Below, piece by piece: positions 34,821 through 43,505 of a stretch of DNA of 64,000 bases. Location of the stretch: NCBI GenBank assembly GCA_002382975.1, contig DFTB01000006.1, positions 186,001 to 250,000 on the forward strand, in the 5' to 3' direction. Source of the stretch: Fibrobacter sp. UBA4223. GTDB lineage: Bacteria; Fibrobacterota; Fibrobacteria; Fibrobacterales; Fibrobacteraceae. The position numbers and the translations under genes are program-made. Position 1 is the first letter of the stretch, and each line of letters begins with the position of its first letter. The notes under the pieces are model-generated. The model did not search any database, was not told the DNA's origin, and saw only the letters and a list, made by a program, of their open reading frames with translations.

Positions 34821-35576
34821 ATGCGCGTTTATCTCGTACAGATGGAATCCGTTCCGGGAGAAAAAGAAAAGAACTTGGAAAAGGCCAGGCGTATAGTACT
34901 CGAAGCCAAGCCCATACGCGAAAGCCTGATTCTTTTCCCCGAAATGTTTGCCACGGGGTACATTCCTGAACGCGCAGAGGAACTTGCCGAAGATTTACAA
35001 ACGGGCAGCGGTCCAACAGCGCAAATGCTGAGCGGGCTCGCAAAAGAAACAAACTGTTTTATCTTGGGTGGCGGCATGCACCGCGCAGACAACGGCTTTA
35101 CCAACCGCATTTGTCTTTACGGCCCAGCAAAAGCAACAGACAAACAGCTTTACTACGACAAGGTTCACCCCTTCTTTCCGGAGCAAAAAGAATTCACCGC
35201 CGGCAAAGGAGTTACTTTGTTTAAAATTCAAGACCTTGCCCTGGCAACAGCTATCTGCTACGACCTGCGATTCCCCGAAGAGTTCCGAAAAGCTAGAGCC
35301 AACGGCGCTCAAGCCTTTACCGTACAAGCCTCCTGGCCTGCCGTGCGCAACGAACACTGGGAAACACTGCTGCGTGCACGGGCCATCGAAAATCAGGCTT
35401 ATGTTCTTGCGGTGAACAACGTCTCTGCCGACGGCACCTACATCGGAAATTCCCAGGTCATCGCTCCCGACGGAGACATTATCGTAAAGGCAGAAACAAA
35501 AAAAGAACAGGTGGTTTCTGCAGAAATTTCAGCATCTGTTATCGAAAAAATCCGTAAAGAATTTCCCATCTTTTAG
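34821..35576 (+). CDS. Nitrilase-superfamily amidohydrolase (omega-amidase-like)
   Basis: A 251-residue carbon-nitrogen hydrolase. The catalytic triad is Glu41 (LFPEMF), Lys114 (YYDKVHPF) and Cys146 (TAICYDLRFPE). Length and sequence are close to the YafV/Nit2 omega-amidase branch, which repairs alpha-ketoglutaramate and related omega-amides. Single gene. The promoter box is 4 nt from the ATG. A CRP-like palindrome lies 18 bp after the stop. Confidence 0.9.
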   Translation: MRVYLVQMESVPGEKEKNLEKARRIVLEAKPIRESLILFPEMFATGYIPERAEELAEDLQTGSGPTAQMLSGLAKETNCFILGGGMHRADNGFTNRICLYGPAKATDKQLYYDKVHPFFPEQKEFTAGKGVTLFKIQDLALATAICYDLRFPEEFRKARANGAQAFTVQASWPAVRNEHWETLLRARAIENQAYVLAVNNVSADGTYIGNSQVIAPDGDIIVKAETKKEQVVSAEISASVIEKIRKEFPIF

Positions 35577-35593
35577 CATTTACATTTTTCGTA

Positions 35594-35609
35594 AGTGATT
35601 TATATCACA
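35594..35609. promoter_or_regulatory. CRP-like palindrome
   Basis: agtga-tttata-tcaca matches TGTGA-N6-TCACA at 9 of 10 positions. It lies between the nitrilase stop and the operon starting at 35806, about 150 bp upstream of that operon's likely promoter. Confidence 0.35.
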
Positions 35610-35742
35610 GGCATATTCCTATATGGAGTATTCCTGTTTGAAAAAACAAAAATTTTATCTTCATAGCATTCAAGAAGTTACGATTTTAATGCCGCTAAAA
35701 TCGATTTTTATTTCGACGATAAGAAAAAAATAACTTGGGGAA

Positions 35743-35773
35743 TTGTCATACTTTTGTCATAAAAATTATTTAA
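35743..35773 (+). promoter_or_regulatory. Candidate promoter of the maltokinase operon
   Basis: ttgtca at 35743-35748 and tattta at 35767-35772 are spaced by 18 bp; 'ttgtcata' is repeated 11 bp later. AT-rich context. Confidence 0.35.
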
Positions 35774-35805
35774 ATTAGAGAACAAATGGGAAAGCGAGGT
35801 GCCTT

Positions 35806-35946
35806 ATGACAAACCTGGACTTGAACAAAATGAACTACGCAAGAGCCCTGATCAGGGCTGGAGTCGCTAGGGATTTGATACTCAAGATCACCTCCATTTC
35901 CAATTACCAATACGCCCAAATCCAGCGGGAACTGCTGGCCGCCTAG
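35806..35946 (+). CDS. 46-residue small protein, first in the maltokinase operon
   Basis: ATG at 35806 preceded by GCGAGGTG with 5 bp spacing. The 46-codon frame ends in TAG at 35944-35946. The product is mostly helical in appearance (KMNYARALIRAGVARDLIL, YQYAQIQRELLAA) with an amphipathic pattern. The next gene can start one base after the stop (GTG at 35948). Its first five residues (MTNLD) resemble those of the maltokinase gene downstream (MTNLQ), possibly by chance. No family recognised; supported by the ribosome site and tight packing. Confidence 0.5.
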   Translation: MTNLDLNKMNYARALIRAGVARDLILKITSISNYQYAQIQRELLAA

Positions 35947-35947
35947 C

Positions 35948-36304
35948 GTGCAACTGGTATTGGAAATCGAAGCGCAACCGGCCACTAACGGAGTGGCAAG
36001 GCAAGGGGCATTGGCCTCGTGCCGCAGGGACGGCTCCCTCTTCATTGAATCCAGAGACGGCCTTAAGCCCGCCCAATTTTCATTGTCCCCCGCCGACAAA
36101 TTTCCCTGGGACCAGTTCCTGCCCAAGCTTCTTGCCGCCTGGCAAATGGGCGACATGGAAGATGTTCCCGCAGCATTCCGTCCACAGAAGAGAATCCCCG
36201 AATTCGTGCTGGAAGGCTTTTCCAGAGAACCTCTGGAAAACCAGCTGAAAATTCTTTCTACCTTGCGCAAGCAAGGATTCTTTCCAAAGCTTCCAACCAA
36301 ATGA
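35948..36304 (+). CDS. Hypothetical protein upstream of maltokinase
   Basis: A 118-residue protein. The GTG at 35948 gives the longest product; it follows the stop of the small gene by one base, so reinitiation is likely. The C-terminal half is best defined (FPWDQFLPKLLAAWQMGDMEDVP, then IPEFVLEGFSREPLENQLKIL). Its TGA overlaps the next ATG (ATGA at 36301-36304), placing it in the operon. No family recognised. Confidence 0.55.
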   Translation: MQLVLEIEAQPATNGVARQGALASCRRDGSLFIESRDGLKPAQFSLSPADKFPWDQFLPKLLAAWQMGDMEDVPAAFRPQKRIPEFVLEGFSREPLENQLKILSTLRKQGFFPKLPTK

Positions 36305-37548
36305 CAAACCTGCAGGACATCATCGGCAAGCGCTGGTACATGGGCAAGGGCCGCACACCCACCCATGTTGAACAAATTGACGAACTCACTATCGGCAGCG
36401 CCTCCATATCCCTTGTATCCCTGCGATTTCGGGAAGGGGAACCTGACCTTTACCTGCTCACCGAAAATGACAATTTTATTGGGCCCTTATTATACCGTGC
36501 CCTCGGGAAAACCGTAGGTTCCAAGAGCTTCAGAAGCAAGAAAGGAATCTTTTCGTTTGTAACCTACAGCAAATTTGGACGGGATGACCTTGAATCGCTG
36601 AAACCCATTTCTGCCGAACAGAGCAATTCTTCTTTTGTTGCTCCAGGAAAAATTTTCTTCAAGATTTTCAGGCGCTTGCAGGCAGGAGCCCATCCCGAAG
36701 AAGAAGTTTTGCGTTTCCTGAACGAACAGGGCTATCAGGGAAGCCCCGAACTGCTTGCATCTTGCCGCTACACCAGTGACAGCGGCAAGACCTTCGTTCT
36801 CGGGATTCTGGAAAAGCACCTCCCCGACGCCCAAAACGCCTGGGATGTTTTCACCCGGGAACCAACCGTCGAAAAGGCCTATGAACTGGGGTGCGAGACC
36901 GCCCGCATGCACAATGCCCTGCATGAAATGGACGGGTGCGAAGCTCCTTCGGAAATGCCACCCATTGAACGGTTGAGAGAACTTTTAAAACAAGGCGCAG
37001 CCAGATTCCGGGTCGGGGCCCGGAATGACGAGTCTGGAGACGCAAAGGGGTTTCCGGACGCTGCCGGAAATGACGAGTTTATTGCCATACAGTCCATCCT
37101 CCCCCGCCTACAAAAAATCTGGACCGAAACAGCCCCGAACATAAGCGCCATTTTCAAGCCACAACGGATTCACGGGGACTTTCACCTAGGGCAGGTCCTG
37201 ATGACGCCCGACGCGCATTTCAAGATTATCGACTTCGAAGGAGAGCCCACCAGAAGTCTGGAATTCCGTCGTGGACTCCGGAGCCCCGCCGTAGATGTGG
37301 CTGGAATGATCCGCAGCTTCGCCTACGCCGAAGCCGTCAGCAAAAAAAACATGGACAATGTCCGTCAGGCATTTATCCAGGGCTATGCAAAAACAGCAAA
37401 TGTTCCTGAAGACGCCCTGCAGCAAGAACTAAAGCCCTACATTATGGCAAAGGCCATCTACGAGGCGTGTTATGAATTGGAATTCAGGCCGGACTGGTTC
37501 TGGATTCCGGCAAGGGCGTTAATCCAGCTCGCCAATCCAGGGGAATAG
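36301..37548 (+). CDS. Maltokinase-like phosphotransferase
   Basis: A 415-residue kinase with the maltokinase/Pep2 layout: N-cap region with KRWYMGKGRTPTHVEQID, an intermediate region, and the catalytic part RIHGDFHLGQVLMTPDAHFKIIDFEGEPTRSLEFRR followed by SPAVDVAGMIRSFAYAEA. The HGDFHLGQ and IDFEGEP motifs carry the catalytic Asp and the metal ligand. Such enzymes make maltose 1-phosphate for GlgE-type alpha-glucan synthesis or act next to trehalose synthase. A 23-residue in-frame segment (about 237-259, RVGARNDESG...AGNDE) looks like an inserted palindromic repeat. Convergent with the GH57 gene, overlapping by 30 bp. Confidence 0.82.
   Translation: MTNLQDIIGKRWYMGKGRTPTHVEQIDELTIGSASISLVSLRFREGEPDLYLLTENDNFIGPLLYRALGKTVGSKSFRSKKGIFSFVTYSKFGRDDLESLKPISAEQSNSSFVAPGKIFFKIFRRLQAGAHPEEEVLRFLNEQGYQGSPELLASCRYTSDSGKTFVLGILEKHLPDAQNAWDVFTREPTVEKAYELGCETARMHNALHEMDGCEAPSEMPPIERLRELLKQGAARFRVGARNDESGDAKGFPDAAGNDEFIAIQSILPRLQKIWTETAPNISAIFKPQRIHGDFHLGQVLMTPDAHFKIIDFEGEPTRSLEFRRGLRSPAVDVAGMIRSFAYAEAVSKKNMDNVRQAFIQGYAKTANVPEDALQQELKPYIMAKAIYEACYELEFRPDWFWIPARALIQLANPGE
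37009..37078 (+). repeat. Palindromic repeat inserted in frame in the maltokinase gene
   Basis: The segment has gggcccggaatgacgag and, downstream, arms tttccgg/ccggaaa followed by atgacgag. The word 'ggaatgacg/ggaaatgacg' echoes the 'ggatgacg' end of intergenic elements at 29671 and 31386. It encodes a polar loop absent from the usual family pattern. Confidence 0.6.
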
Positions 37549-39123
37549 ATTATCCTGTTTTTCCAGCTTTTCTAGAATGCTTTCGCCGGAGCGCTTGCGG
37601 CCAAGCATCAGCGCAGACGTAGCCGCCGCATAAAGGGCGCAGACGTTCTTGTAGTGGGTATTCTGGCGGAACTTGGCGTAATCAGCGGCAGAGTTGTTGT
37701 GGATCATGAACGCCCAGTCCGAAGCCTGGAAAAGCACCAGTTCGCGAGCCACCTGGTCGTAACAGCGTTTCAAGAAACTGGCCAAAGCCTTGGGAGCCTT
37801 GTTCTGCCTGATTTTCAGGTCATTCATCATGCCCCGCATCTTGAAAAACAGCGGGTAGGCCCAGCTCACCTCGTCGTTCATCCAGACTTCGCCAAAGCCG
37901 CCCTCGCCCCAAGATGAAAAGATGGGGTCATGAATATCTGGATCTGGAGAGCTTTGCATGGTGTCTTCTAGAGAGGCCATTTCCACTACGCGGGAACTGG
38001 CGGCCCGCTCGAACAGTTTTTCGATGAACAGGGGGCCTTCAAACCACCAGTGTCCAAAAAGCTCGGCGTCGTAAGGGCACAAGATGGAGACCTTGTTGCC
38101 GTCCATCTGGGGCAAGAGTTCGGTAACGGTCGCTTCACGGTTCGCCACAAATAGGCGGGCGTGATCCTCTACCAGACGGAGCGCATTCCAAGGGCGGTAA
38201 ATCTGCTTGTCTTCGCTGCCGGTAATGCGGTAATACTTCAGGCCAGTCTCTATGGGAGTCTTGCCCGCCATAAAGTAATCGCCCAGGTATTCGGGACTGC
38301 GTTCCTGGGAAATATCCTTGAAGAATTCCCTATATTCGGGGTGCCCTGGGTAACCTGTCTTACGGCTCCAGACTTCCATAGAGCTGCTCTGTTCACGACC
38401 CATGCAATAAAGCCCCGCAGGGGTCTTTATTGGCGCAAATACTCCGTATTTGGGCGCGGGCTTTGCCAAAAGCACGCCATGGGTCTCCAAGAAGAAATAC
38501 TTGAAGCCGAATTCGGCCAGAATGGAATCCAGCCCCTGGAAATAGCCGCACTCCGGCAACCAGAGCCCGCTGGGCTTGCGACCAAAAGCCTCTTCGAAGG
38601 CGCGGACGGTAATGCCCAGCTGCAGGCGGATAGCCTCTACATCCGACTGGTAGGCGGGCAAGAAGGGGTGGGTCCCCACGCAGGTAATGAGCGTCAGCTT
38701 GCCCCGTTCTTCCAGTTCCTTAAGCACCGGAACAACCTCCATGTCGCAAGGGCCTTCCCAGGTGCTGATCAGAGCCAGCTGCCGACGGTAATAAAAATCT
38801 ACCACCTCCGACAAGGCTTCGTCACCACGGGCGCGAACGCGTTCCTTTTCCAGAAGGTCCAGTTGCTTGTGCAGGTGCCGGGTGAACTTTTCCAACAAGA
38901 GCTTGTCGGTAAGCATGGCAAGCAGGGCCGAAGACACGCTCAGGTTCAGGGTGCCGGGCACGCCCTTCTCTTGCAGGCGCCAGAGCATCTGGATTAGGGG
39001 CAGGTAGGTTTCCGCCATAGCCTCGAAAAACCAGTTCTCTTCTAAGAACCGGTCAAATTCGGGCTCACGCACAAAAGGAAGGTGCGCGTGGAGCAGCAAG
39101 TGTATCTTGCCGGGAGCGGACAT
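37519..39123 (-). CDS. GH57 1,4-alpha-glucan branching enzyme
   Basis: A 534-residue GH57 enzyme of the DUF1957-containing branching-enzyme type, making alpha-1,6 branches in glycogen. The N-terminal motif is HLLLHAHLPFVR. The nucleophile should be Glu191 (LWLPECGYF) and the acid/base Asp352 (LCPYDAELFGHWWFEGP); these positions are nearly the same as in characterised thermophilic GH57 branching enzymes. The C-terminal helical domain includes SWAYPLFFKMRGMM. It lies 33 bp behind the DUF4912 gene and runs into the maltokinase gene from the other side, forming a glucan-storage locus. Confidence 0.93.
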   Translation of the reverse strand: MSAPGKIHLLLHAHLPFVREPEFDRFLEENWFFEAMAETYLPLIQMLWRLQEKGVPGTLNLSVSSALLAMLTDKLLLEKFTRHLHKQLDLLEKERVRARGDEALSEVVDFYYRRQLALISTWEGPCDMEVVPVLKELEERGKLTLITCVGTHPFLPAYQSDVEAIRLQLGITVRAFEEAFGRKPSGLWLPECGYFQGLDSILAEFGFKYFFLETHGVLLAKPAPKYGVFAPIKTPAGLYCMGREQSSSMEVWSRKTGYPGHPEYREFFKDISQERSPEYLGDYFMAGKTPIETGLKYYRITGSEDKQIYRPWNALRLVEDHARLFVANREATVTELLPQMDGNKVSILCPYDAELFGHWWFEGPLFIEKLFERAASSRVVEMASLEDTMQSSPDPDIHDPIFSSWGEGGFGEVWMNDEVSWAYPLFFKMRGMMNDLKIRQNKAPKALASFLKRCYDQVARELVLFQASDWAFMIHNNSAADYAKFRQNTHYKNVCALYAAATSALMLGRKRSGESILEKLEKQDNLFPWIGELD

Positions 39124-39156
39124 AGACGCCGGACCTTGGAGAGACCCTCGCGGGAA

Positions 39157-40335
39157 CTACTCCGTACGCTTCACCACGATAGGAACAATCGTCGTCGGGA
39201 AATCGCCGTCCTTGTCGGTAGCGAACACCGGGATAATCTTCGTAGAATCGGGCAGGTCCTCTTCGAAGCTAAATGTTCCGTCCGGATTCAGGGGGAACGG
39301 TTCGCCACGCACCTGCAGGTGAGCGTCAGGACGGGTTCCGCCATAGACGATCAGGCGGGTCTTGACCCACAGGAAAAAGTCCTTGCCGTAGTTCACGGAA
39401 TCCTTGGGGAGTTCCAGCTTGTTGCTCTTGAGGGCCGCGCTGGAAAGAGCGCCCGAGAACATGGAGCCCGAAGAGCTGGAGAGGCTTTCAAGCCAGTTCT
39501 TGGCAGACATGCTGGAAAGGCCCGAACTGCCAAACCCGCCGAGGGCGGCACCGCCCAAAGAGGCCCGGACAAAGGCGTCGTTCAGGTTCACTTCGGAACC
39601 ATCCGTAGAGTAGGCCTGCACAGGAGCGGATTCCACGAGAGGCATAAAGTTCTTGCCGGCAGCAAAGCCCAGCACGGCCACCGTCTTTTCGGAAGCCTTG
39701 TTCTCTACATACCAGCTGCGGGCATCGGCCGGAACCTCGATGTCGTGGAACTTGCGCTTCTTGTTGCGCTTGACCGTCAGGTCGCCAGAGATGTTGAACA
39801 GGCGGAGCACCAGCTTGCCCTTACCCTTGCGGGCGCGCTTGATACGGTCTTCGGAAACATCCCAGAAAGCCTGCATCCAGTTGGGGTCCTTCTGCATGAG
39901 CACCAGGTATTCGGCGTCATAGGACTGGGCCAAAGAAGCCGTCTTTGTCACGGGCTTTGCAGAAGCCTTGACCGTGGAAACCTTTTCGGTTGCCTTCGCA
40001 GTCACTTTTGCTGCCGCTTTCGTAGCTTTCTTGGCCGTAATGTTCTTGGACACGTCGGTCTGTTCAGAAGCCTTAGGAGCTGACTTTGCCACCTTGGCAA
40101 GGGCCTTTGCCGTCGCCTTCACGGCTTCGGCCACCTTCTTGATAGACTTGGACCTGTCCAGAGTCTTCTTGGCGGATTCCACCTTCTTCGTTGCCGTTTC
40201 CACAGCGGCCTTAGCCTTGGTCGCCGCAGTCTTTACGGTCTTTTCGACCTTCTTTTCTACAGCTTTTGCCGTAGTCTTGGCAGATGCCTTCGGGGCAGCC
40301 TTCTTTGCTACAGCAGTTGTTTTCTTGACAGCCAT
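39157..40335 (-). CDS. DUF4912 protein with histone-H1-like Lys/Ala tail
   Basis: A 392-residue protein. Residues 1-140 are a Lys/Ala/Thr-rich tail (AVKKTTAVAKKAAPKASAK and similar) like histone H1 or bacterial Hc1. Residues about 145-260 are a DUF4912 domain (YDAEYLVLMQKDPNWMQAFWDVSEDRI, LVLRLFNISGD, RSWYVENKASEKTVAVLGFAA, NFMPLVES). A C-terminal segment (about 290-392) has a second carbohydrate-module-like region. DUF4912 genes often sit beside GH57 genes, as here. The tail suggests binding to DNA, RNA or another polyanion. AAAGGAGG precedes the ATG. Confidence 0.8.
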   Translation of the reverse strand: MAVKKTTAVAKKAAPKASAKTTAKAVEKKVEKTVKTAATKAKAAVETATKKVESAKKTLDRSKSIKKVAEAVKATAKALAKVAKSAPKASEQTDVSKNITAKKATKAAAKVTAKATEKVSTVKASAKPVTKTASLAQSYDAEYLVLMQKDPNWMQAFWDVSEDRIKRARKGKGKLVLRLFNISGDLTVKRNKKRKFHDIEVPADARSWYVENKASEKTVAVLGFAAGKNFMPLVESAPVQAYSTDGSEVNLNDAFVRASLGGAALGGFGSSGLSSMSAKNWLESLSSSSGSMFSGALSSAALKSNKLELPKDSVNYGKDFFLWVKTRLIVYGGTRPDAHLQVRGEPFPLNPDGTFSFEEDLPDSTKIIPVFATDKDGDFPTTIVPIVVKRTE

Positions 40336-40359
40336 TTTCAGCCTCCTTTAATAAAACTT

Positions 40360-41598
40360 TTAGCGGGTCTGACCCCAGTTGCCGACACCCATCAAGCCTA
40401 TGCGGAACCCTAAAAAGATTTCATCCCACCCACGGCCAGAATCGGCAAAACGCTTTCCTCCCTGGAAAGACAAGTCCAACGTTGTCCCCTTACGGCCCAG
40501 AGGGAATCCAGCACCCAAAGAACCGCCCAGTTCATAAACATTCTTCACATACCAGGTCTTGTACCAACCACCCAAGCGGTAGGTGATGCGATCCAGGTAC
40601 GGGTCATAGAACATGGGGCTTCCATCGCGCTGGAACCCCAAGGCCAGCAACATGTCCTTCTGGGTTTCCGTGACAGTTTCCATGTTGAAACTGCCTCCGA
40701 TATTTTCAATATCCTTGTCCCATCCGCGGGTAGCAATGTCAAACATCACATTGTTCCGTTTCATAAAGCGGAAATTCATGCCCGCGGCAAGCATTGCAGG
40801 GACATCGATTTCCCTGGATTTCTTGGTAGGAGCCAAAGTATCCAGCTCGCTCATGCGGAAATTATAGTCCAACTCATTCAAAAGGGTATGGGGCGTAGTA
40901 TAAGAGAAATAGAACGAAGACTGGCGACCGCGATACTGCAAAGCTGCCGTATAATACGCCGGATGATTCTTGATTTCCCAAGTACCATCTACATAGTCAG
41001 AAATCTCAGTTTTGCTTACCGCCCAAGTATCTTCAGAAGAAAGACCTTCCGTATTCGGGCCCATAGAAACTTTACGCATAGAGTTGCCCATCACTACATG
41101 AGCAGACGCACCTACAGAGAAATTGCGAATGACCGGCAGGCGGAACGTATAGCTCGGCACAATCTCATATACGCTACTCTGGTATTCAATAGTGGTTTCT
41201 ACCGAATTTTTGCCTTCGCTCACTTCTTCGTTCAAATTAGACGCATAGCTCTGCCACAGGGAAAGGCCCATGGCACCAAAGCCGCCCATAGGGAACGACA
41301 GGTTGAAAGAGGGCATGGTGATGTTGTTCAGCCCGAAATTATCCCCGTGATTTTCCAGGGATACCATTTCTATCAAGAAATTGACGTTGAAAACCACCTT
41401 GGTATCAAAAGCATTACGAGCTGGGTTCAGCACAGAAAGGCCTTCGGCATCACCCGTCTTTGCACCGCCGGCATACCCGCGGCCCGCCGTAGACGCCATG
41501 CCGCCGGCCACCTGCTCCTCGCCAAGAGCGTCAAGACCGATGACAGAGGCGAAACCGCTAACGGCGAAGGCAAAAAGAACAAGGATAACCTTTTTCAT
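40360..41598 (-). CDS. Predicted outer-membrane barrel protein (FadL/PorV-like)
   Basis: A 412-residue protein. Signal peptide (about 1-17, ending GFA). The early segment GGMASTAGRGYAGGAKTGDAEGLSVLNPAR resembles the N-terminal hatch/Asn-Pro motif of FadL/PorV-type barrels. Many amphipathic aromatic strands follow. The C-terminal strand region is EIFLGFRIGLMGVGNW. Coupled by TAATG to the lipoprotein gene upstream, so the two products probably work together at the outer membrane. Substrate unknown. 24 bp upstream of the DUF4912 gene. Confidence 0.65.
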   Translation of the reverse strand: MKKVILVLFAFAVSGFASVIGLDALGEEQVAGGMASTAGRGYAGGAKTGDAEGLSVLNPARNAFDTKVVFNVNFLIEMVSLENHGDNFGLNNITMPSFNLSFPMGGFGAMGLSLWQSYASNLNEEVSEGKNSVETTIEYQSSVYEIVPSYTFRLPVIRNFSVGASAHVVMGNSMRKVSMGPNTEGLSSEDTWAVSKTEISDYVDGTWEIKNHPAYYTAALQYRGRQSSFYFSYTTPHTLLNELDYNFRMSELDTLAPTKKSREIDVPAMLAAGMNFRFMKRNNVMFDIATRGWDKDIENIGGSFNMETVTETQKDMLLALGFQRDGSPMFYDPYLDRITYRLGGWYKTWYVKNVYELGGSLGAGFPLGRKGTTLDLSFQGGKRFADSGRGWDEIFLGFRIGLMGVGNWGQTR

Positions 41599-42992
41599 TA
41601 CTTATCCCCCCTCTTGTTTGCAAGCCAGAGTTTCAAGGTTGACGGTTGCTTCATGGCAGAACTGAAATCGTAGCGGGCATGATCAAAATGAGAGAAGAAT
41701 ACGTAAGACGTATCTTTCTTAGAGGTCACGTGGTCAGAATACGAGGAATCCTTCGGCTGCAAGACCGGGTAGCCCAGACGCATCATCATCTTGAAGGTGC
41801 GACCATCGCGAGCACGGTTGATAAAGTCCCGAAGGCCGTAAGTCACCTGCAGAGTGAGAGAGTCCCCGTCGTAGAACACCATATTGGGGTGACCTTTGGA
41901 CGCAATCAAAGACTTGTTCAGCTTGTAGGCTTCCATCTGACGTACGCTACTGCCAGCGCTGTCCGTATAAGACCCCACCACAACCTGGATGGGCAGTCCC
42001 AGCTCGCCTGAGCCCTGGCTATCGTCCCTTGCATAAGTCATCTGGGCAAGAATCACCGTCTGACGGACATCATCGCCGTTTCCTTCCGTATAGGGGAACT
42101 CGTCTCCGTAAAAGTCCGACAGGGCCTTCATAATAGGAGCGCTTTCATATTCCACAACTAAGGAATCATAGATACCACCGTGCAACACAAGGCAGTCAGT
42201 GCAAGATTCTTCATTAGAAACAATATGAGCCGTGCGGAACGGGTTAAATTCGACAAAACTTTTGTCTTTGGTAAACGAGGCCCAAATCTTGGGATAACTA
42301 GCCGTTTCGACCCCATAAAAACGATAAGCCCTGGACGCTTCTGGAGCGGACACCCTCAACTGTAGACGACACGCCTTGGAAAGGGCCTTCATCGCAGCCA
42401 GCAGTTCCGCAGGAAGACCAATCTTCAATACAGTATCTTTTGCGGAAACGGCAATAGTCACCGTCGTGTCTGCCGAACTGTCCGCTTTCCACTTGTTCAA
42501 ATCAGAAAGCCAAGTGTCGGTTTTTATTTCCCAAACGCTGTCCACGAAGGATTTGGAAGATCCCTTTTCCAATTTCCAGCTGATGTTCAATTTAACGTCT
42601 TCTTTTAGAGGAAGGGAGTCCGCAGGAAACTGTTTGGACAGATAAAAAGGCTTCAGAATATGAAGGGCCAAAAATGTTTCAACCGAATCCGTTTTTTTGA
42701 TATCCGCAAAGAAAACAGAATCGTAGAAAGCCACGTCAAAAACAAGATCATGGGAAACATTCGCCGTTTTTCCCAGAACCACCCTGTCATTTGCAAGCTT
42801 AGGCGCTGAATCCAAGAACACTTCCGATGAAAGAGGCGTCAAATCTCCAATACTCAGGGTTTGCACTTGATAACCGCTGGGGATTCCCTGATCGGAAAGC
42901 CAATCGGTCATGACCGTCTCTTCGGAATCAAAAATACACGCCGACAGAAATAGCGCAAACAGAGCTAAAAACACAACAAAAAACTTTTTCAC
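41598..42992 (-). CDS. Hypothetical large lipoprotein
   Basis: A 464-residue protein starting at a GTG (42990-42992) with TGGAGA upstream. Lipobox LSAC (Cys19). The mature part is Ser/Asp/Val-rich with many beta-strand-like segments and no recognised family; the C-terminal region (DLQVTYGLRDFINRARDGRTFKMMMRLGYP) and a tail with FDHARYDFSSAMKQP are distinctive. It may be a surface lipoprotein partner of the barrel encoded next, as the TAATG overlap at 41596-41600 couples them. Confidence 0.65.
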   Translation of the reverse strand: MKKFFVVFLALFALFLSACIFDSEETVMTDWLSDQGIPSGYQVQTLSIGDLTPLSSEVFLDSAPKLANDRVVLGKTANVSHDLVFDVAFYDSVFFADIKKTDSVETFLALHILKPFYLSKQFPADSLPLKEDVKLNISWKLEKGSSKSFVDSVWEIKTDTWLSDLNKWKADSSADTTVTIAVSAKDTVLKIGLPAELLAAMKALSKACRLQLRVSAPEASRAYRFYGVETASYPKIWASFTKDKSFVEFNPFRTAHIVSNEESCTDCLVLHGGIYDSLVVEYESAPIMKALSDFYGDEFPYTEGNGDDVRQTVILAQMTYARDDSQGSGELGLPIQVVVGSYTDSAGSSVRQMEAYKLNKSLIASKGHPNMVFYDGDSLTLQVTYGLRDFINRARDGRTFKMMMRLGYPVLQPKDSSYSDHVTSKKDTSYVFFSHFDHARYDFSSAMKQPSTLKLWLANKRGDK

Positions 42993-43058
42993 CCAGATCT
43001 CCAGGTCAAATCCTTAAATTCTGGGTAAAATATAGAAAAATAGGATGCTTGAGGCACC

Positions 43059-43496
43059 CTAAGGATTGTTATCCTGGGATTCACTCTGGAGTTTTTCGAG
43101 CCGGCGTTCCAACATAGCCTGAACTTCGGGAATCAGTTTGTCCTTGATTCGCTCCAAATAGAGGCACTGGAGCTGTATCATGCGGTTACGGTGCCTGCAA
43201 GCGTGTTCCTGAATCCAGTGGCTCACCGCCTCTTGGCGGTTCTGCACCTGGGTCTGCAGACTCTGCTGGATGTAAGTCCTCTGGACTTCCATATAGCGCT
43301 GCATGTTGAAAGGCAAACGGTAAGTCCGGATAAACTGTTTGAGCTTGACCAACAGGGAAAGGTTTTCGCCCTTGTGCTCCTGTAGAAATTTCTGCAATTC
43401 GTCAAGATGGGCCTTAAAAAAGGGCACAATAGCTTTATCGTCTATCTGATAGAGCTCTAGCGCATCTTGTTTCTTTGTAGCTTCGTCTACAGCCAT
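43059..43496 (-). CDS. Hypothetical helical protein behind the U32 gene
   Basis: A 145-residue soluble, nearly all-helical protein with coiled-coil-like heptads (about 28-60 and 105-140: EVQAMLERRLEKLQ). Two cysteines occur (EHACRHRN, LQCLYLE). No family recognised. It starts 9 bp after the U32 stop, so it is co-transcribed with that gene. Confidence 0.55.
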   Translation of the reverse strand: MAVDEATKKQDALELYQIDDKAIVPFFKAHLDELQKFLQEHKGENLSLLVKLKQFIRTYRLPFNMQRYMEVQRTYIQQSLQTQVQNRQEAVSHWIQEHACRHRNRMIQLQCLYLERIKDKLIPEVQAMLERRLEKLQSESQDNNP

Positions 43497-43505
43497 GGCA
43501 ACAAT

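Noticed and set aside
38161..40083. Long plus-strand frames opposite the GH57 and DUF4912 genes
   Set aside because: Shadows; both minus-strand genes are well supported.
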